Source: Caulobacteraceae bacterium (lineage in GTDB: Bacteria > Pseudomonadota > Alphaproteobacteria > Caulobacterales > Caulobacteraceae). Taken from it: 64,000 nt of DNA. Below are positions 7,233 through 14,734 of the stretch, piece by piece. Below the pieces are notes generated by a model. The model worked only from the letters and a program-made list of their open reading frames with translations, did no database searches and was not told the DNA's origin. The number at the start of each line of letters is the position of its first letter. Positions within the stretch are counted from its first letter, which is position 1. The stretch is taken from assembly GCA_031291645.1 (NCBI GenBank), contig JARLIQ010000058.1, positions 43,419 through 107,418 of the forward strand. Reading direction: 5' to 3'. A program made the position numbers and the translations under genes.

Positions 7233-9419
7233 ATGAACAGCGAAACCTGGGCCCGGCTGGGCCTGTCGACGGCAATGACTCTGGTCCTGGGCGCGCCTGC
7301 GCTCGCGGCCGCACCGAGTCAGGGGGCGGGGGCTCCGGCGCAGATCGAGGAGGTGGTGGTCACCGCCGAGCGGCGCGAGACCAAGCTTCAGGACACGCCC
7401 ATCTCGATCACCGCCCTGACCAGCAGCATGGTCAGCGACGCCGGCATCAAGCGGGTCGAGGACTTCGCCAACATGCTGCCGAACGTCTACATCGACGACC
7501 GCAACCTGCGCGGCCAGAACATCGCCATCCGCGGCATCAGCGCCGACCTGAACAACCCGGGCCTGGACCAGGGCGTGGGCATCTTCATCGACGGGGTCTA
7601 CCTGGGCCGGGCGACCTCGGGGAACAGCAACCTGTTCGGCCTGGAGCGCGTCGAGGTGCTGCGCGGGCCGCAAGGCACCCTCTACGGCAAGAACACCATC
7701 GCCGGCGCGATCAACTACATCACCCGCAAGCCGGGCGACGTCGTCGAGGCGGAGGGTGACATCAGCTACGGCAACTACTCCGCCGTCACGGGCGATGCGA
7801 TGGTCTCCGGGCCGATCGTGCCCGGCAGGCTGTTCGCCAGCCTCGGCGGCTCGTTCGACGAGCGCGCCGGCCTGATCAAGAACCTGCTCACCGGGACCAA
7901 GCTGGACAACCGCAACGGCCAGTCGGGGCGCTTCCAGCTGCTCGCCAAGCCGACCGACGACCTGGAGCTGATCCTGCGCGCCGACGTCTCGCGCGACCGC
8001 ACCCATTCCGGGGCCAGCGAGGTGGTGACCAACGGCGCCTTGCCCGCCACGGTGCCGCACCAGCCGGCCCCGACCACCCGCACGGTCGCGCAGAACCGCG
8101 ACCCGGTGCAGGACCGGGACGCCGGGGGCGTTTCGGCCGAGATCAACTGGGCGACCTCGGCGGGGACCCTGACCTCGCTGACCGCTTACCGGCTCTCGGA
8201 CTGGCATAACCTCGCGGACAACGACTTCACGGCGGCCGACTTCCTGGCCTCGGGCATCAAGGAGGACCAGACCCAGGTCTCGCAGGAGGTCCGTTTCGCC
8301 TCCAAGACCGGCGGCCCGTTCGACTACATCGTCGGCGCCTACTACTTCCACCAGGACCTGAACACCGATTCCACGGCCATCGCCGGCGCCGATCTCGGCG
8401 TCTATCCCAGCGCGGTGAACGCCGACATCTACGCCCTGTTGCATACCGACAGCTATGCGGCCTTCGCCCACGGCGAATACCACGTCAACGACCAGTGGAG
8501 CCTGGTCGGCGGCCTGCGCTACACCCGCGAGGACAAGAAGGTCACCCAGAGCCAGGTGGGCGATCCCTACGGCCTGCTCCTGACCACCCAGCCGTCGCGG
8601 ACGTTGTCGCGTTCGGAAGGCGCGGTCTCGCCGACGATCAGCGTGAACTACAAGCCGACCGCCGATCTGCTCTATTACGCGACCTTCTCGCAGGGCTACA
8701 AATCGGGCGGCTTCAACGTCTTTTCGATCGTCACGCCCTACGTCTCGCCGGCCAGCAACGCCGAATACGCGCCTGAGCACGTCAACAACTATGAGGTCGG
8801 GTTCAAGTCCGAGTTCCTGGAGCACCGGGTGCGGCTGGACGCCTCGGCCTACTACATGGACTATCGCAACCTGCAGGCGAACGAGCTGGTGCTGGTCGGC
8901 GGCCTGCCTCAGTTCCAGACCTCCAACGCCGCCAAGGCGCGCAGCGAGGGCGTCGAGGTCCAGCTCGACGTGCGTCCCACCCGCGAGGTGACGCTCAGCG
9001 CCACCTACGGCTACGACGAGGCGACCTTCGTCTCCTACAAGGGCGCGACCAGCACCGGCGCCGACTACACCGGCCACACCCTGCCGCGTGCGCCCAAGAA
9101 CAACGCCAGCGCCTCGGCCCAGTGGGATCATCCGCTGTCCGACAACCTGTCCCTGTTCACGCGGGTCGACGTCTCCTACCGCTCGAAGATCTACTTCGCG
9201 TCGGACAACGCTCTGACCCAGGGCGCCCTGACCCTGGTCAACGCCCGCGTCGGGCTGGAGAGCCCGTCGGGTCGCTGGGGCGTCTATCTGTGGGGCCGCA
9301 ACCTCGGCGACGTGAACTATGCGATCGACAAGGAACACGGCGTGATCATCTCCGGCCAGGTCACCGAGGCGCTCGCCGCCCCGCGCACCTTCGGGGTCGA
9401 GATCCGCGCCCGTTACTAG
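7233..9419 (+). CDS. TonB-dependent outer-membrane receptor 1
   Basis: This 728-residue receptor has a signal peptide ending around APALAAAP, then the short TonB-box-like segment IEEVVVTAERRETKLQDTP. The plug domain follows (AIRGISADLNNPGLDQGVG, RVEVLRGPQGTLYGKNTIAGAIN), then a long 22-strand beta barrel ending in FGVEIRARY with a terminal aromatic. It belongs to the Caulobacter/sphingomonad-type receptors for organic nutrients, not to a recognisable siderophore or B12 receptor. It imports a substrate across the outer membrane using TonB-ExbBD. Operator site B lies directly upstream. Its TAG stop is the first three bases of the palindromic repeat at 9417. A second receptor of the same style is at 17840. 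Confidence 0.93.
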   Translation: MNSETWARLGLSTAMTLVLGAPALAAAPSQGAGAPAQIEEVVVTAERRETKLQDTPISITALTSSMVSDAGIKRVEDFANMLPNVYIDDRNLRGQNIAIRGISADLNNPGLDQGVGIFIDGVYLGRATSGNSNLFGLERVEVLRGPQGTLYGKNTIAGAINYITRKPGDVVEAEGDISYGNYSAVTGDAMVSGPIVPGRLFASLGGSFDERAGLIKNLLTGTKLDNRNGQSGRFQLLAKPTDDLELILRADVSRDRTHSGASEVVTNGALPATVPHQPAPTTRTVAQNRDPVQDRDAGGVSAEINWATSAGTLTSLTAYRLSDWHNLADNDFTAADFLASGIKEDQTQVSQEVRFASKTGGPFDYIVGAYYFHQDLNTDSTAIAGADLGVYPSAVNADIYALLHTDSYAAFAHGEYHVNDQWSLVGGLRYTREDKKVTQSQVGDPYGLLLTTQPSRTLSRSEGAVSPTISVNYKPTADLLYYATFSQGYKSGGFNVFSIVTPYVSPASNAEYAPEHVNNYEVGFKSEFLEHRVRLDASAYYMDYRNLQANELVLVGGLPQFQTSNAAKARSEGVEVQLDVRPTREVTLSATYGYDEATFVSYKGATSTGADYTGHTLPRAPKNNASASAQWDHPLSDNLSLFTRVDVSYRSKIYFASDNALTQGALTLVNARVGLESPSGRWGVYLWGRNLGDVNYAIDKEHGVIISGQVTEALAAPRTFGVEIRARY

Positions 9420-9532
9420 AGCGCGTTAGGCGAAAGTGTGTGCGGTTTCGCCGCTCGAACGTGCTCTAAACGTTTGATTTAGAGCCCTTTTAAACGGGTC
9501 AGATGCTTCCATCTGACCCTAAAGGGCTCTAG
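9417..9532. repeat. Palindromic intergenic repeat, copy 1
   Basis: This is the first of three copies (others at 25549 and 40772). It has two hairpins. The first is bounded by TAGAGC...GTGCTCTA with an inner near-palindrome (GGCGAAA and TTTCGCC). The second is bounded by TAGAGCCCTTT and AAAGGGCTCTA with an inner GGGTCAGAT/ATCTGACCC stem. It begins at the TAG stop of the TonB receptor. The layout resembles REP-type elements known in other alphaproteobacteria. It may also act as a terminator between the receptor and the M55 gene. Confidence 0.9.
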
Positions 9533-9560
9533 TCGCTTCCTCCAGCCATCGGGGTCCGCC

Positions 9561-10385
9561 GTGCGCGTCTTCATCTCGTCCGACATCGAAGGCGTGGCCG
9601 GCGTGGTCTCGCGCGAGGAGACCGGGACGGCGGGCTTCGACTGGGGACGCGCGCGCGAGCGGATGACGCGCGAGGTGCTGGCCGCCATGGAGGGGGCGAG
9701 GGCGGCCGGGGCCGACGGTTTCGTGGTGGCGGATTCGCACGGCACCGGCCTCAACCTGATCCCCGAGATGATGCCGCCAGACGCCGAACTGGTGCGCGGC
9801 TGGCCAAGGCCGCTCCTGATGATGGAGGGGATCGAGCGGGGCGAATTCGCCTGCGCCTTCCTCCTGGGCTATCACGCCGGCGCCGGCTGGGGCGCTGGCG
9901 GCCTGGCGCACAGCTTCTCCAGCCGCCTCTTCTCGAGCTTCAGGGTGAACGGGCGCGAGCTGCCCGAGGCCGGTCTCAGCGCCGCCATCGCCGGCCAGTT
10001 CGGCGCGCCCACGACCCTGGTCAGCGGCGACGACGCCTGCATCGAGGAAGTCCTGGCGCTGCTGGGCCCCGTCGAGACGGTGACCGCCAAGCGCAGCCTC
10101 GGCCTGTTCTCCGCCCAGGTCCGCTCGCCGGCGGCGATCGAGGCCGAGCTCGGCGAAGCGGCCGCACGGGCGGTGAAGCGGGCCGGGGAGATCGCTCCCT
10201 GGCGCCTCGATGGGCCGTTGAGCGTCGATCTGGAGCTCAAGGCCGCCGTGATGGCCGAGACCCTGGCCTATCTGCCCCTGTTCGAACGGACGGGCCCCTA
10301 TTCGATCCGGTTCGAGGCGGCGGACGCCGGCCAGGTCGCCCGCTACCTGCAGTTCTTCATCCAGACCCTGCCGGCCCTGGCCTGA
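9561..10385 (+). CDS. M55 family D-aminopeptidase-like metallopeptidase
   Basis: This 274-residue protein of the DppA/M55 family is a zinc aminopeptidase; characterised members release N-terminal D-amino acids from peptides such as D-Ala-D-Ala. Expected zinc-site motifs are present: SSDIEGVAGV at the N-terminus (Asp8, Glu10), VVADSHGTGLN (His about 60), and LGYHAGAGWG (His about 104). The start is GTG at 9561. No ATG lies in frame nearby, and no island operator is seen directly upstream, so it may be read through from the TonB receptor. It has no signal peptide, so it acts in the cytoplasm. With the D-amino-acid-oxidase-like and DSD1-type genes nearby, a D-peptide role is a reasonable inference. 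Confidence 0.88.
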   Translation: MRVFISSDIEGVAGVVSREETGTAGFDWGRARERMTREVLAAMEGARAAGADGFVVADSHGTGLNLIPEMMPPDAELVRGWPRPLLMMEGIERGEFACAFLLGYHAGAGWGAGGLAHSFSSRLFSSFRVNGRELPEAGLSAAIAGQFGAPTTLVSGDDACIEEVLALLGPVETVTAKRSLGLFSAQVRSPAAIEAELGEAAARAVKRAGEIAPWRLDGPLSVDLELKAAVMAETLAYLPLFERTGPYSIRFEAADAGQVARYLQFFIQTLPALA

Positions 10386-10391
10386 GGCGCC

Positions 10392-10424
10392 GCGCGTCCC
10401 ACGCCCGGCGGGCGAAGGACGCGC
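10392..10424. terminator. Hairpin between convergent M55 and serine hydrolase genes
   Basis: GCGCGTCC at 10392-10399 pairs perfectly with GGACGCGC at 10417-10424, and an inner CGCCC-GGC-GGGCG stem (10402-10414) extends the structure. It fills the 48-base gap between two convergent stops. It lacks a T-run, so it could be a bidirectional structural terminator rather than a classical Rho-independent one. Confidence 0.4.
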
Positions 10425-10433
10425 AGGCCCGGT

Positions 10434-11888
10434 TCAGCCCTTCGGCGCCGGCTTGGTCGCGCCGATCACCCCCTCGTAGTAGTGCATGTCCATCTGGACC
10501 GAGCCGTCGGCCTTGGTCGTGAAGACCATCAGGTGCTCGTCGTCGACCGGGGAGACGAACCGGCCCTCGCCCTGGTAGCGCAGCGGCAGCAGCGCCGCGC
10601 CGCTCTTGGCCCCGCCGAAGCTGAGGTTCAGCTGGCCGTCCTTGTAGACGAAGCCGATCGTGTCGAAGCCGAAGCGGAAGTCCCCGACCGCATAGTCGCC
10701 CTCGAGCGTCCGACCGAGCTCGGCCGGGACCGGCAGGTCGACCAGCTTGGGCTCGGGTACGCCCAGGTAGATCCGCGCCAGCTTGTGCTCGATGGTCAGC
10801 GGCGGGAAGGCGGCGGACTGGTTGTTGGTCAGGATGGCGATCGTCAGGTCGTCGTCCGGATAGTAGGCGTAGTCCGCCGCGAAGCCGTAGATGTCGCCCG
10901 AGTGGGTGATCTTGTGGTGGCCGGCGAAGTCGGTCTCGATCAGGCAGCCGAGGGCGTAGGGGTTCGGCTGGTTCGGCAGCGGGTCGTGGCTCAGGATCAG
11001 CTTGCGCACCGCGGGGCTGGTCTTGGGCCCGAAGACGCCCTGGCGGTACCTCAAGAGGTCGCCGCTGGTCGAGACGATGGCTCCCGCCGAGAAGGGGACC
11101 TCGAAGTCGTACGGATTCGCCGGCTTGAAGCCGTCCTTGGTCAGCTTGTAGCCGCGGGCGCGGTTGGCCGCCCCGTCGTCGTGCGCGTCGAAGCCGCTGT
11201 GGCTCATGCCGAACGGCTTGAACACGTGGTCGGTGACGTAGCGGTCGTAGGACTGGCCCGAGGCCTTCTCGATGATCAGGCCCAGCAGGTAGGTGCCGGA
11301 ATTGGTGTAGCTGAAGCGCGTCCCGCTCGGGAACTGCAGCGGCTTGGTGTCGAAATAGGCGATCACCTGCTGGCGCGTCATGCCGACAGGCTTGTCCATC
11401 GGGAAGTCCGGCAGGTCGGTGTAGTTCGGGATGCCCGAGGTGTGGTTCAAAAGGTTGCGCACCTTCACGTCCCGGTCCGGCGCCGGCAGGTCGGTCAGGT
11501 AGTCGCCGGCGGTCTTGTCGAGGTCGACCTTGCCCGCGTCGACCAGCTGCATGACCGAAAGGCAGGTGAACGACTTGGTGATCGAGCCGATCGGGAAGCG
11601 GATCGCCGGGGTGACCGCCACGTGGCGCTCCAGGTCCGCATAGCCGAAGCCCTTCTGGTAGACGATCTCGCCGTGCTGCTCGATCGCGACGGAGACGCCC
11701 GGGAAGGGCGCGGCCTTCATCAGCTTTTCGACGACCGCGTCGGCCTGGGCCGTCTTTGACGCCGCCGGGGCGGCCGCCTCGGCGGCGGAGGCCGCGGGAC
11801 TGGACCAGGCGGGCAGGGACGAGCCCAGCACAGCGATCATGGCGAGGGCGCTGACGCTTGCGCGGGCCAGCGAGGGACGGCTGTTCAT
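10434..11888 (-). CDS. Beta-lactamase-fold serine hydrolase (peptidase S12, MlrB-like class)
   Basis: This 484-residue secreted serine hydrolase has a signal peptide (residues 1 to about 36). The S12/class C active-site trio is visible: GSITKSF (Ser102, Lys105), SYTNSG (Tyr194, Asn196) and THSGDIYGF (HSG at about 329-331). A C-terminal lipocalin-like extension follows. Families here include D-aminopeptidases, D,D-carboxypeptidases, esterases and MlrB, the linearised-microcystin peptidase. The ATG at 11888 overlaps the stop of the M81 gene by three bases, so the two are almost certainly translated together. That M81-S12 pairing, rather than the sequence alone, is why an MlrB-like peptidase role is raised; esterase function is equally possible. 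Confidence 0.9.
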   Translation of the reverse strand: MNSRPSLARASVSALAMIAVLGSSLPAWSSPAASAAEAAAPAASKTAQADAVVEKLMKAAPFPGVSVAIEQHGEIVYQKGFGYADLERHVAVTPAIRFPIGSITKSFTCLSVMQLVDAGKVDLDKTAGDYLTDLPAPDRDVKVRNLLNHTSGIPNYTDLPDFPMDKPVGMTRQQVIAYFDTKPLQFPSGTRFSYTNSGTYLLGLIIEKASGQSYDRYVTDHVFKPFGMSHSGFDAHDDGAANRARGYKLTKDGFKPANPYDFEVPFSAGAIVSTSGDLLRYRQGVFGPKTSPAVRKLILSHDPLPNQPNPYALGCLIETDFAGHHKITHSGDIYGFAADYAYYPDDDLTIAILTNNQSAAFPPLTIEHKLARIYLGVPEPKLVDLPVPAELGRTLEGDYAVGDFRFGFDTIGFVYKDGQLNLSFGGAKSGAALLPLRYQGEGRFVSPVDDEHLMVFTTKADGSVQMDMHYYEGVIGATKPAPKG

Positions 11889-13396
11889 GAGGACGCCTCG
11901 TTTTGGGGCTTGGAACCGACAGGGTTCGGGTTGACGGGGAAGGGCGTTGGCGGGCCGGGATCGATCGGCCATCGCGGCCGCCGGACGCGCCTATAGGGAA
12001 TGTTCGCGAGGTTGATCTGCAGCGCGCCGGCGCAGTCGACCGTGATCATCCGCCGCGAGATCTTGCCGAACTCGGCCTCGTAGTGGCGGCTCGACTTGAC
12101 CACCACGATGGCCTTGGCGGCGGGGTCGATCCCGAGCCGGGTGAAGAGGTCGACGCCCAGGGCCTGGCCGCGCTGGCTAACCAGCACCACCTCGACGCCC
12201 TCGATGCGCACCGCCGCCGCCCGGCCCATGGGCACGGGCACGCCGGCGAAGGTCTGGAAGGCGGCGGGATCGAGCGCCAGCACCTCGGCCTCGCCGTCGA
12301 CGGGCTGGCCCGACAGCCGGCCGGCCTTGCCGCCGATCCGCATGTCGAGCCGCGCGCCGACGCCGGCCCGGAAGGCCAGATCGACCGCGCCGGGGTCCCA
12401 CAGCGGGCCGAGGCAGGCCGAGCGCACGCCGCGCGCGATCAGCTGGGCCAGCACCGCGGTCGAATCGCCCGCCGCCCCGCCGCCCGGATTGTCCGGCGAT
12501 TCCGCCAGCACGGTCGGCGCGTCCTGGGCGGCCAGCGCCTGGTCGATCGCCGCGTCCAGGGTGACCGGCGCGGCCATGCCCTCCGGCGCCAGGGCCGCCG
12601 CCTCGACGGCGAGCTGCCTGGCCAGGGCGTCGGCCGCCGCCGCGTCGCCGTCGGTGATCACCAGCGAGCGCGTGCCGCTGCAGTCCGCGTCGCCCCAGGG
12701 AAAGCCGTGGACCAGCGAGACCGACAGGGCCGCGCCCTCGCGCTCCAGCCGCTGCATCCGTTCGACGAACGCGCGCACGGGCGGGCGCGAGGTGTGGAAG
12801 ATGGCCAGCGCCCCGCTGTCCCAGGACCGCATCACCGGGTCGATCTCGCCGCGCGCCGCCGCCTCCAGCAGGTCCATGACCTCGACCGCCCGCTCGCGAA
12901 AGTCCGTATGCGGATATTCCTTGAAGGCGATGATCACGTCGGCGGCCGAGACCATCTCGGCCGAGAGGTTGGCGTGGGGGTCGATCAGGACGCCGATCCG
13001 CGCCTTGGGGCCGGCGATGGCCCGCGCGCGGACCAGGATGTCGCCCTCGCAGTCGGGATAGCCGTCGGCGGCCATGGCGCCGTGCAGGCCCAGGGCGACG
13101 ATGTCGACGGGCAGGGCGGCCTGCAGCTCGGCCAGGATCCGGTCGCGCAGCCCCTCATAGGCGGCGCGGGTGACCAGCCCGCTCGGCTCGGCGTAGGTGC
13201 AGGTGCCCTCGATCAGGTCGAAGGCGCCGGCGCGGGCGCGGATTCGCGCCTCCTCGCAGACCGCCGCGCCCTCGGAATCACCGTCCGGGCGCTCGCCTGG
13301 GCCGTAGAGACCAGCTTCCTCGAACGCCGAGACGTCGAGCGGAAAGGGCGCGAACGCGTTGGTTTCGTTCCAGAACGCCGCCGTGAAGACCCGCAT
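11885..13396 (-). CDS. M81 family metallopeptidase (MlrC-like)
   Basis: This 503-residue protein of the M81/DUF1485 family has microcystinase C (MlrC) as its best-studied member. Zinc-binding residues match the family: LIDPHANLS gives Asp139 and His141, and KEYPHTDFRERA gives His163. The N-terminal ETNAFAP and the DNPGGGAAGDST segment in the C-terminal half are also typical. It has no signal peptide, so it is cytoplasmic. The ATG at 13396 has a GAGGGGAAG ribosome site. The gene is divergent from a flavin oxidase with operator site C between, and its stop overlaps the S12 hydrolase start. Most M81 proteins have unknown substrates, so microcystin itself should not be assumed. Confidence 0.9.
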   Translation of the reverse strand: MRVFTAAFWNETNAFAPFPLDVSAFEEAGLYGPGERPDGDSEGAAVCEEARIRARAGAFDLIEGTCTYAEPSGLVTRAAYEGLRDRILAELQAALPVDIVALGLHGAMAADGYPDCEGDILVRARAIAGPKARIGVLIDPHANLSAEMVSAADVIIAFKEYPHTDFRERAVEVMDLLEAAARGEIDPVMRSWDSGALAIFHTSRPPVRAFVERMQRLEREGAALSVSLVHGFPWGDADCSGTRSLVITDGDAAAADALARQLAVEAAALAPEGMAAPVTLDAAIDQALAAQDAPTVLAESPDNPGGGAAGDSTAVLAQLIARGVRSACLGPLWDPGAVDLAFRAGVGARLDMRIGGKAGRLSGQPVDGEAEVLALDPAAFQTFAGVPVPMGRAAAVRIEGVEVVLVSQRGQALGVDLFTRLGIDPAAKAIVVVKSSRHYEAEFGKISRRMITVDCAGALQINLANIPYRRVRRPRWPIDPGPPTPFPVNPNPVGSKPQNEASS

Positions 13397-13420
13397 CTTC
13401 CCCTCGACCTGACAAATTTG

Positions 13421-13445
13421 TAAACCTGATGTCGATATCATAAAA
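13421..13445 (+). promoter_or_regulatory. Island operator site C (M81/flavin oxidase intergenic)
   Basis: TGATGTCGATATCA at 13427-13440 is a near-perfect 6-2-6 palindrome and matches the island consensus core CTGATGTCAACATCAT with two changes. It is flanked by TAAAC on the left and TAAAA on the right as in the other sites. It lies 25 bases from the M81 start and about 70 from the flavin oxidase start, so it could control both directions. Confidence 0.65.
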
Positions 13446-13513
13446 TGACGACATCGGTGGCGGCGTGTCAAACACTTCCCTGAAAGCACGGTGTCGGGAA
13501 GAGGGACTGAGGG

Positions 13514-14635
13514 ATGACGATCGACTGTGACGTCTGCGTCGTGGGCGCCGGGATCGCCGGGGCCTCGGTCGCGGCCCTGCTGGCGGCGGACCGCAAGGTC
13601 GTGCTGGTCGAGCAGGAACCCCACCCCGGCTATCACACCACCGGTCGCTCGGTCGCCATCTTCACCGAAGCCGTGGCCGGCGCTCAGGTGACCCCGCTGA
13701 CCCTCGCGAGCCGGGCGTTCTTCGAGAGCCCGCCGCAGGATTTCGCCGACCGGCCGCTGATCCGCCGCCGCGCGGTGCTGACCTTCGGCCGCGAGGACCA
13801 GCGCGCGACGCTGGAGGCCCAGTTCGCCGCGCTCAGTCCCGATCATGGCCGCCGCTGGCTGGCGGCCGAGGAGATCCGGACGCTCGCGCCGATCCTGCGG
13901 CCGGAGCAGGCCGAGGTCGGGCTGCTCGACCCGGGCGGCTTCGACATCGACGTCGATCTCTCGCACCAGGCCTGGCTGCGCGTTCTGCGCCGGGCCGGCG
14001 GGGACCTGCTGATCGCCTCGCCCGTGCAGGCGATCGAGCGCGCCGGCGAGCGCTGGCGCGTCCGGGCCGGCGATCGCGACGTCGCCGCCACGGTGATCGT
14101 CGACGCGGCCGGCGCCTGGGGCGACGAGGTGGCCAGGCTCGCGGGCGTCGCGCCCCTGGGGCTTGAGCCGCGCCGCCGCACCGTGGCGGTGATGGCCGCC
14201 GACGGCTATGCGGTCGATGCCTGGCCGATGTGCGTCGAGGCGGAGCATTCCATCTACTTCAAGCCGGACGCCGGCCGGCTGCTGGTCTCGGCCATGGACC
14301 AGACGCCGTCGCCGCCCTGCGACGCCTGGGCCGACGACATGGACGTGGCCGAGGCGCTCGACCGGTTCGAGACCGTGACCAGCCTGCCGATCCGAAAGCC
14401 GCTGCGCACCTGGGCGGGCCTGCGCACCTTCGCGCCGGACGGCGAACCCGTCGCGGGCTTCGATCCGGACCAGCCGGGCTTCTTCTGGCTGGTCGGGCAG
14501 GGCGGGGCGGGCATCCAGACCAGCCCCGCCCTGGCGCGGTCCGCGGCGAGCCTGGTGCTGGGCCGGCCGCTGCCCGCCGACCTCGTCGGCCACGACGTCT
14601 CGGCCCAGGCGCTGAGCCCGGCCCGCCTCAGGTGA
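13514..14635 (+). CDS. FAD-dependent oxidoreductase (DAO family, D-amino acid/glycine oxidase-like)
   Basis: The protein has 373 residues. An N-terminal dinucleotide-binding motif VCVVGAGIAGASVAALLA is followed by VLVEQEPHPGYHTTGRS, and the C-terminal FAD-contacting stretch is FWLVGQGGAGIQTSPALA. This places it in the DAO superfamily (D-amino acid oxidases, glycine/sarcosine oxidases, D-amino acid dehydrogenases, D-2-hydroxyacid dehydrogenases). A GAGGGACTGAGGG ribosome region precedes the ATG. It is divergent from the MlrC-like gene and upstream of the CocE-type hydrolase, with operator sites on both sides. Oxidative deamination of a released D-amino acid would fit the context, but the substrate is an inference. 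Confidence 0.87.
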   Translation: MTIDCDVCVVGAGIAGASVAALLAADRKVVLVEQEPHPGYHTTGRSVAIFTEAVAGAQVTPLTLASRAFFESPPQDFADRPLIRRRAVLTFGREDQRATLEAQFAALSPDHGRRWLAAEEIRTLAPILRPEQAEVGLLDPGGFDIDVDLSHQAWLRVLRRAGGDLLIASPVQAIERAGERWRVRAGDRDVAATVIVDAAGAWGDEVARLAGVAPLGLEPRRRTVAVMAADGYAVDAWPMCVEAEHSIYFKPDAGRLLVSAMDQTPSPPCDAWADDMDVAEALDRFETVTSLPIRKPLRTWAGLRTFAPDGEPVAGFDPDQPGFFWLVGQGGAGIQTSPALARSAASLVLGRPLPADLVGHDVSAQALSPARLR

Positions 14636-14680
14636 GCGCGGGCATTGACATCGGGCGTGGAACGCTGGATCAAATACAAA

Positions 14681-14704
14681 CCTGATATCAGTGTCAGTTT
14701 ATGG
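14681..14704 (-). promoter_or_regulatory. Island operator site E (upstream of CocE-type hydrolase)
   Basis: The reverse strand reads AAACTGACACTGATATCAG, matching the island consensus AAACTGATGTCAACATCAT at the outer positions on both sides. It sits in the 99-base gap after the flavin oxidase and about 31 bases before the hydrolase start, so the hydrolase operon probably has its own regulated promoter. Confidence 0.6.
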
Positions 14705-14734
14705 AGCGCGCAGATGGTCCGGGCGGGGAAGGCG

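Noticed and set aside
7200..9338. A 712-codon open frame on the minus strand, opposite TonB receptor 1
   Set aside because: It has the low-complexity Arg/Gly/Val/Asp composition of antisense to a high-GC gene, while the plus strand encodes a receptor with signal peptide, plug and barrel motifs. Other long antisense frames (for example 14699-16993 and 51488-54430) were dropped for the same reason.
11885..13396. Calling the M81 gene mlrC as a microcystin-degrading gene
   Set aside because: Most M81 proteins have unknown substrates, MlrA is absent and no cyanotoxin context exists; only an MlrC-like family call is justified.
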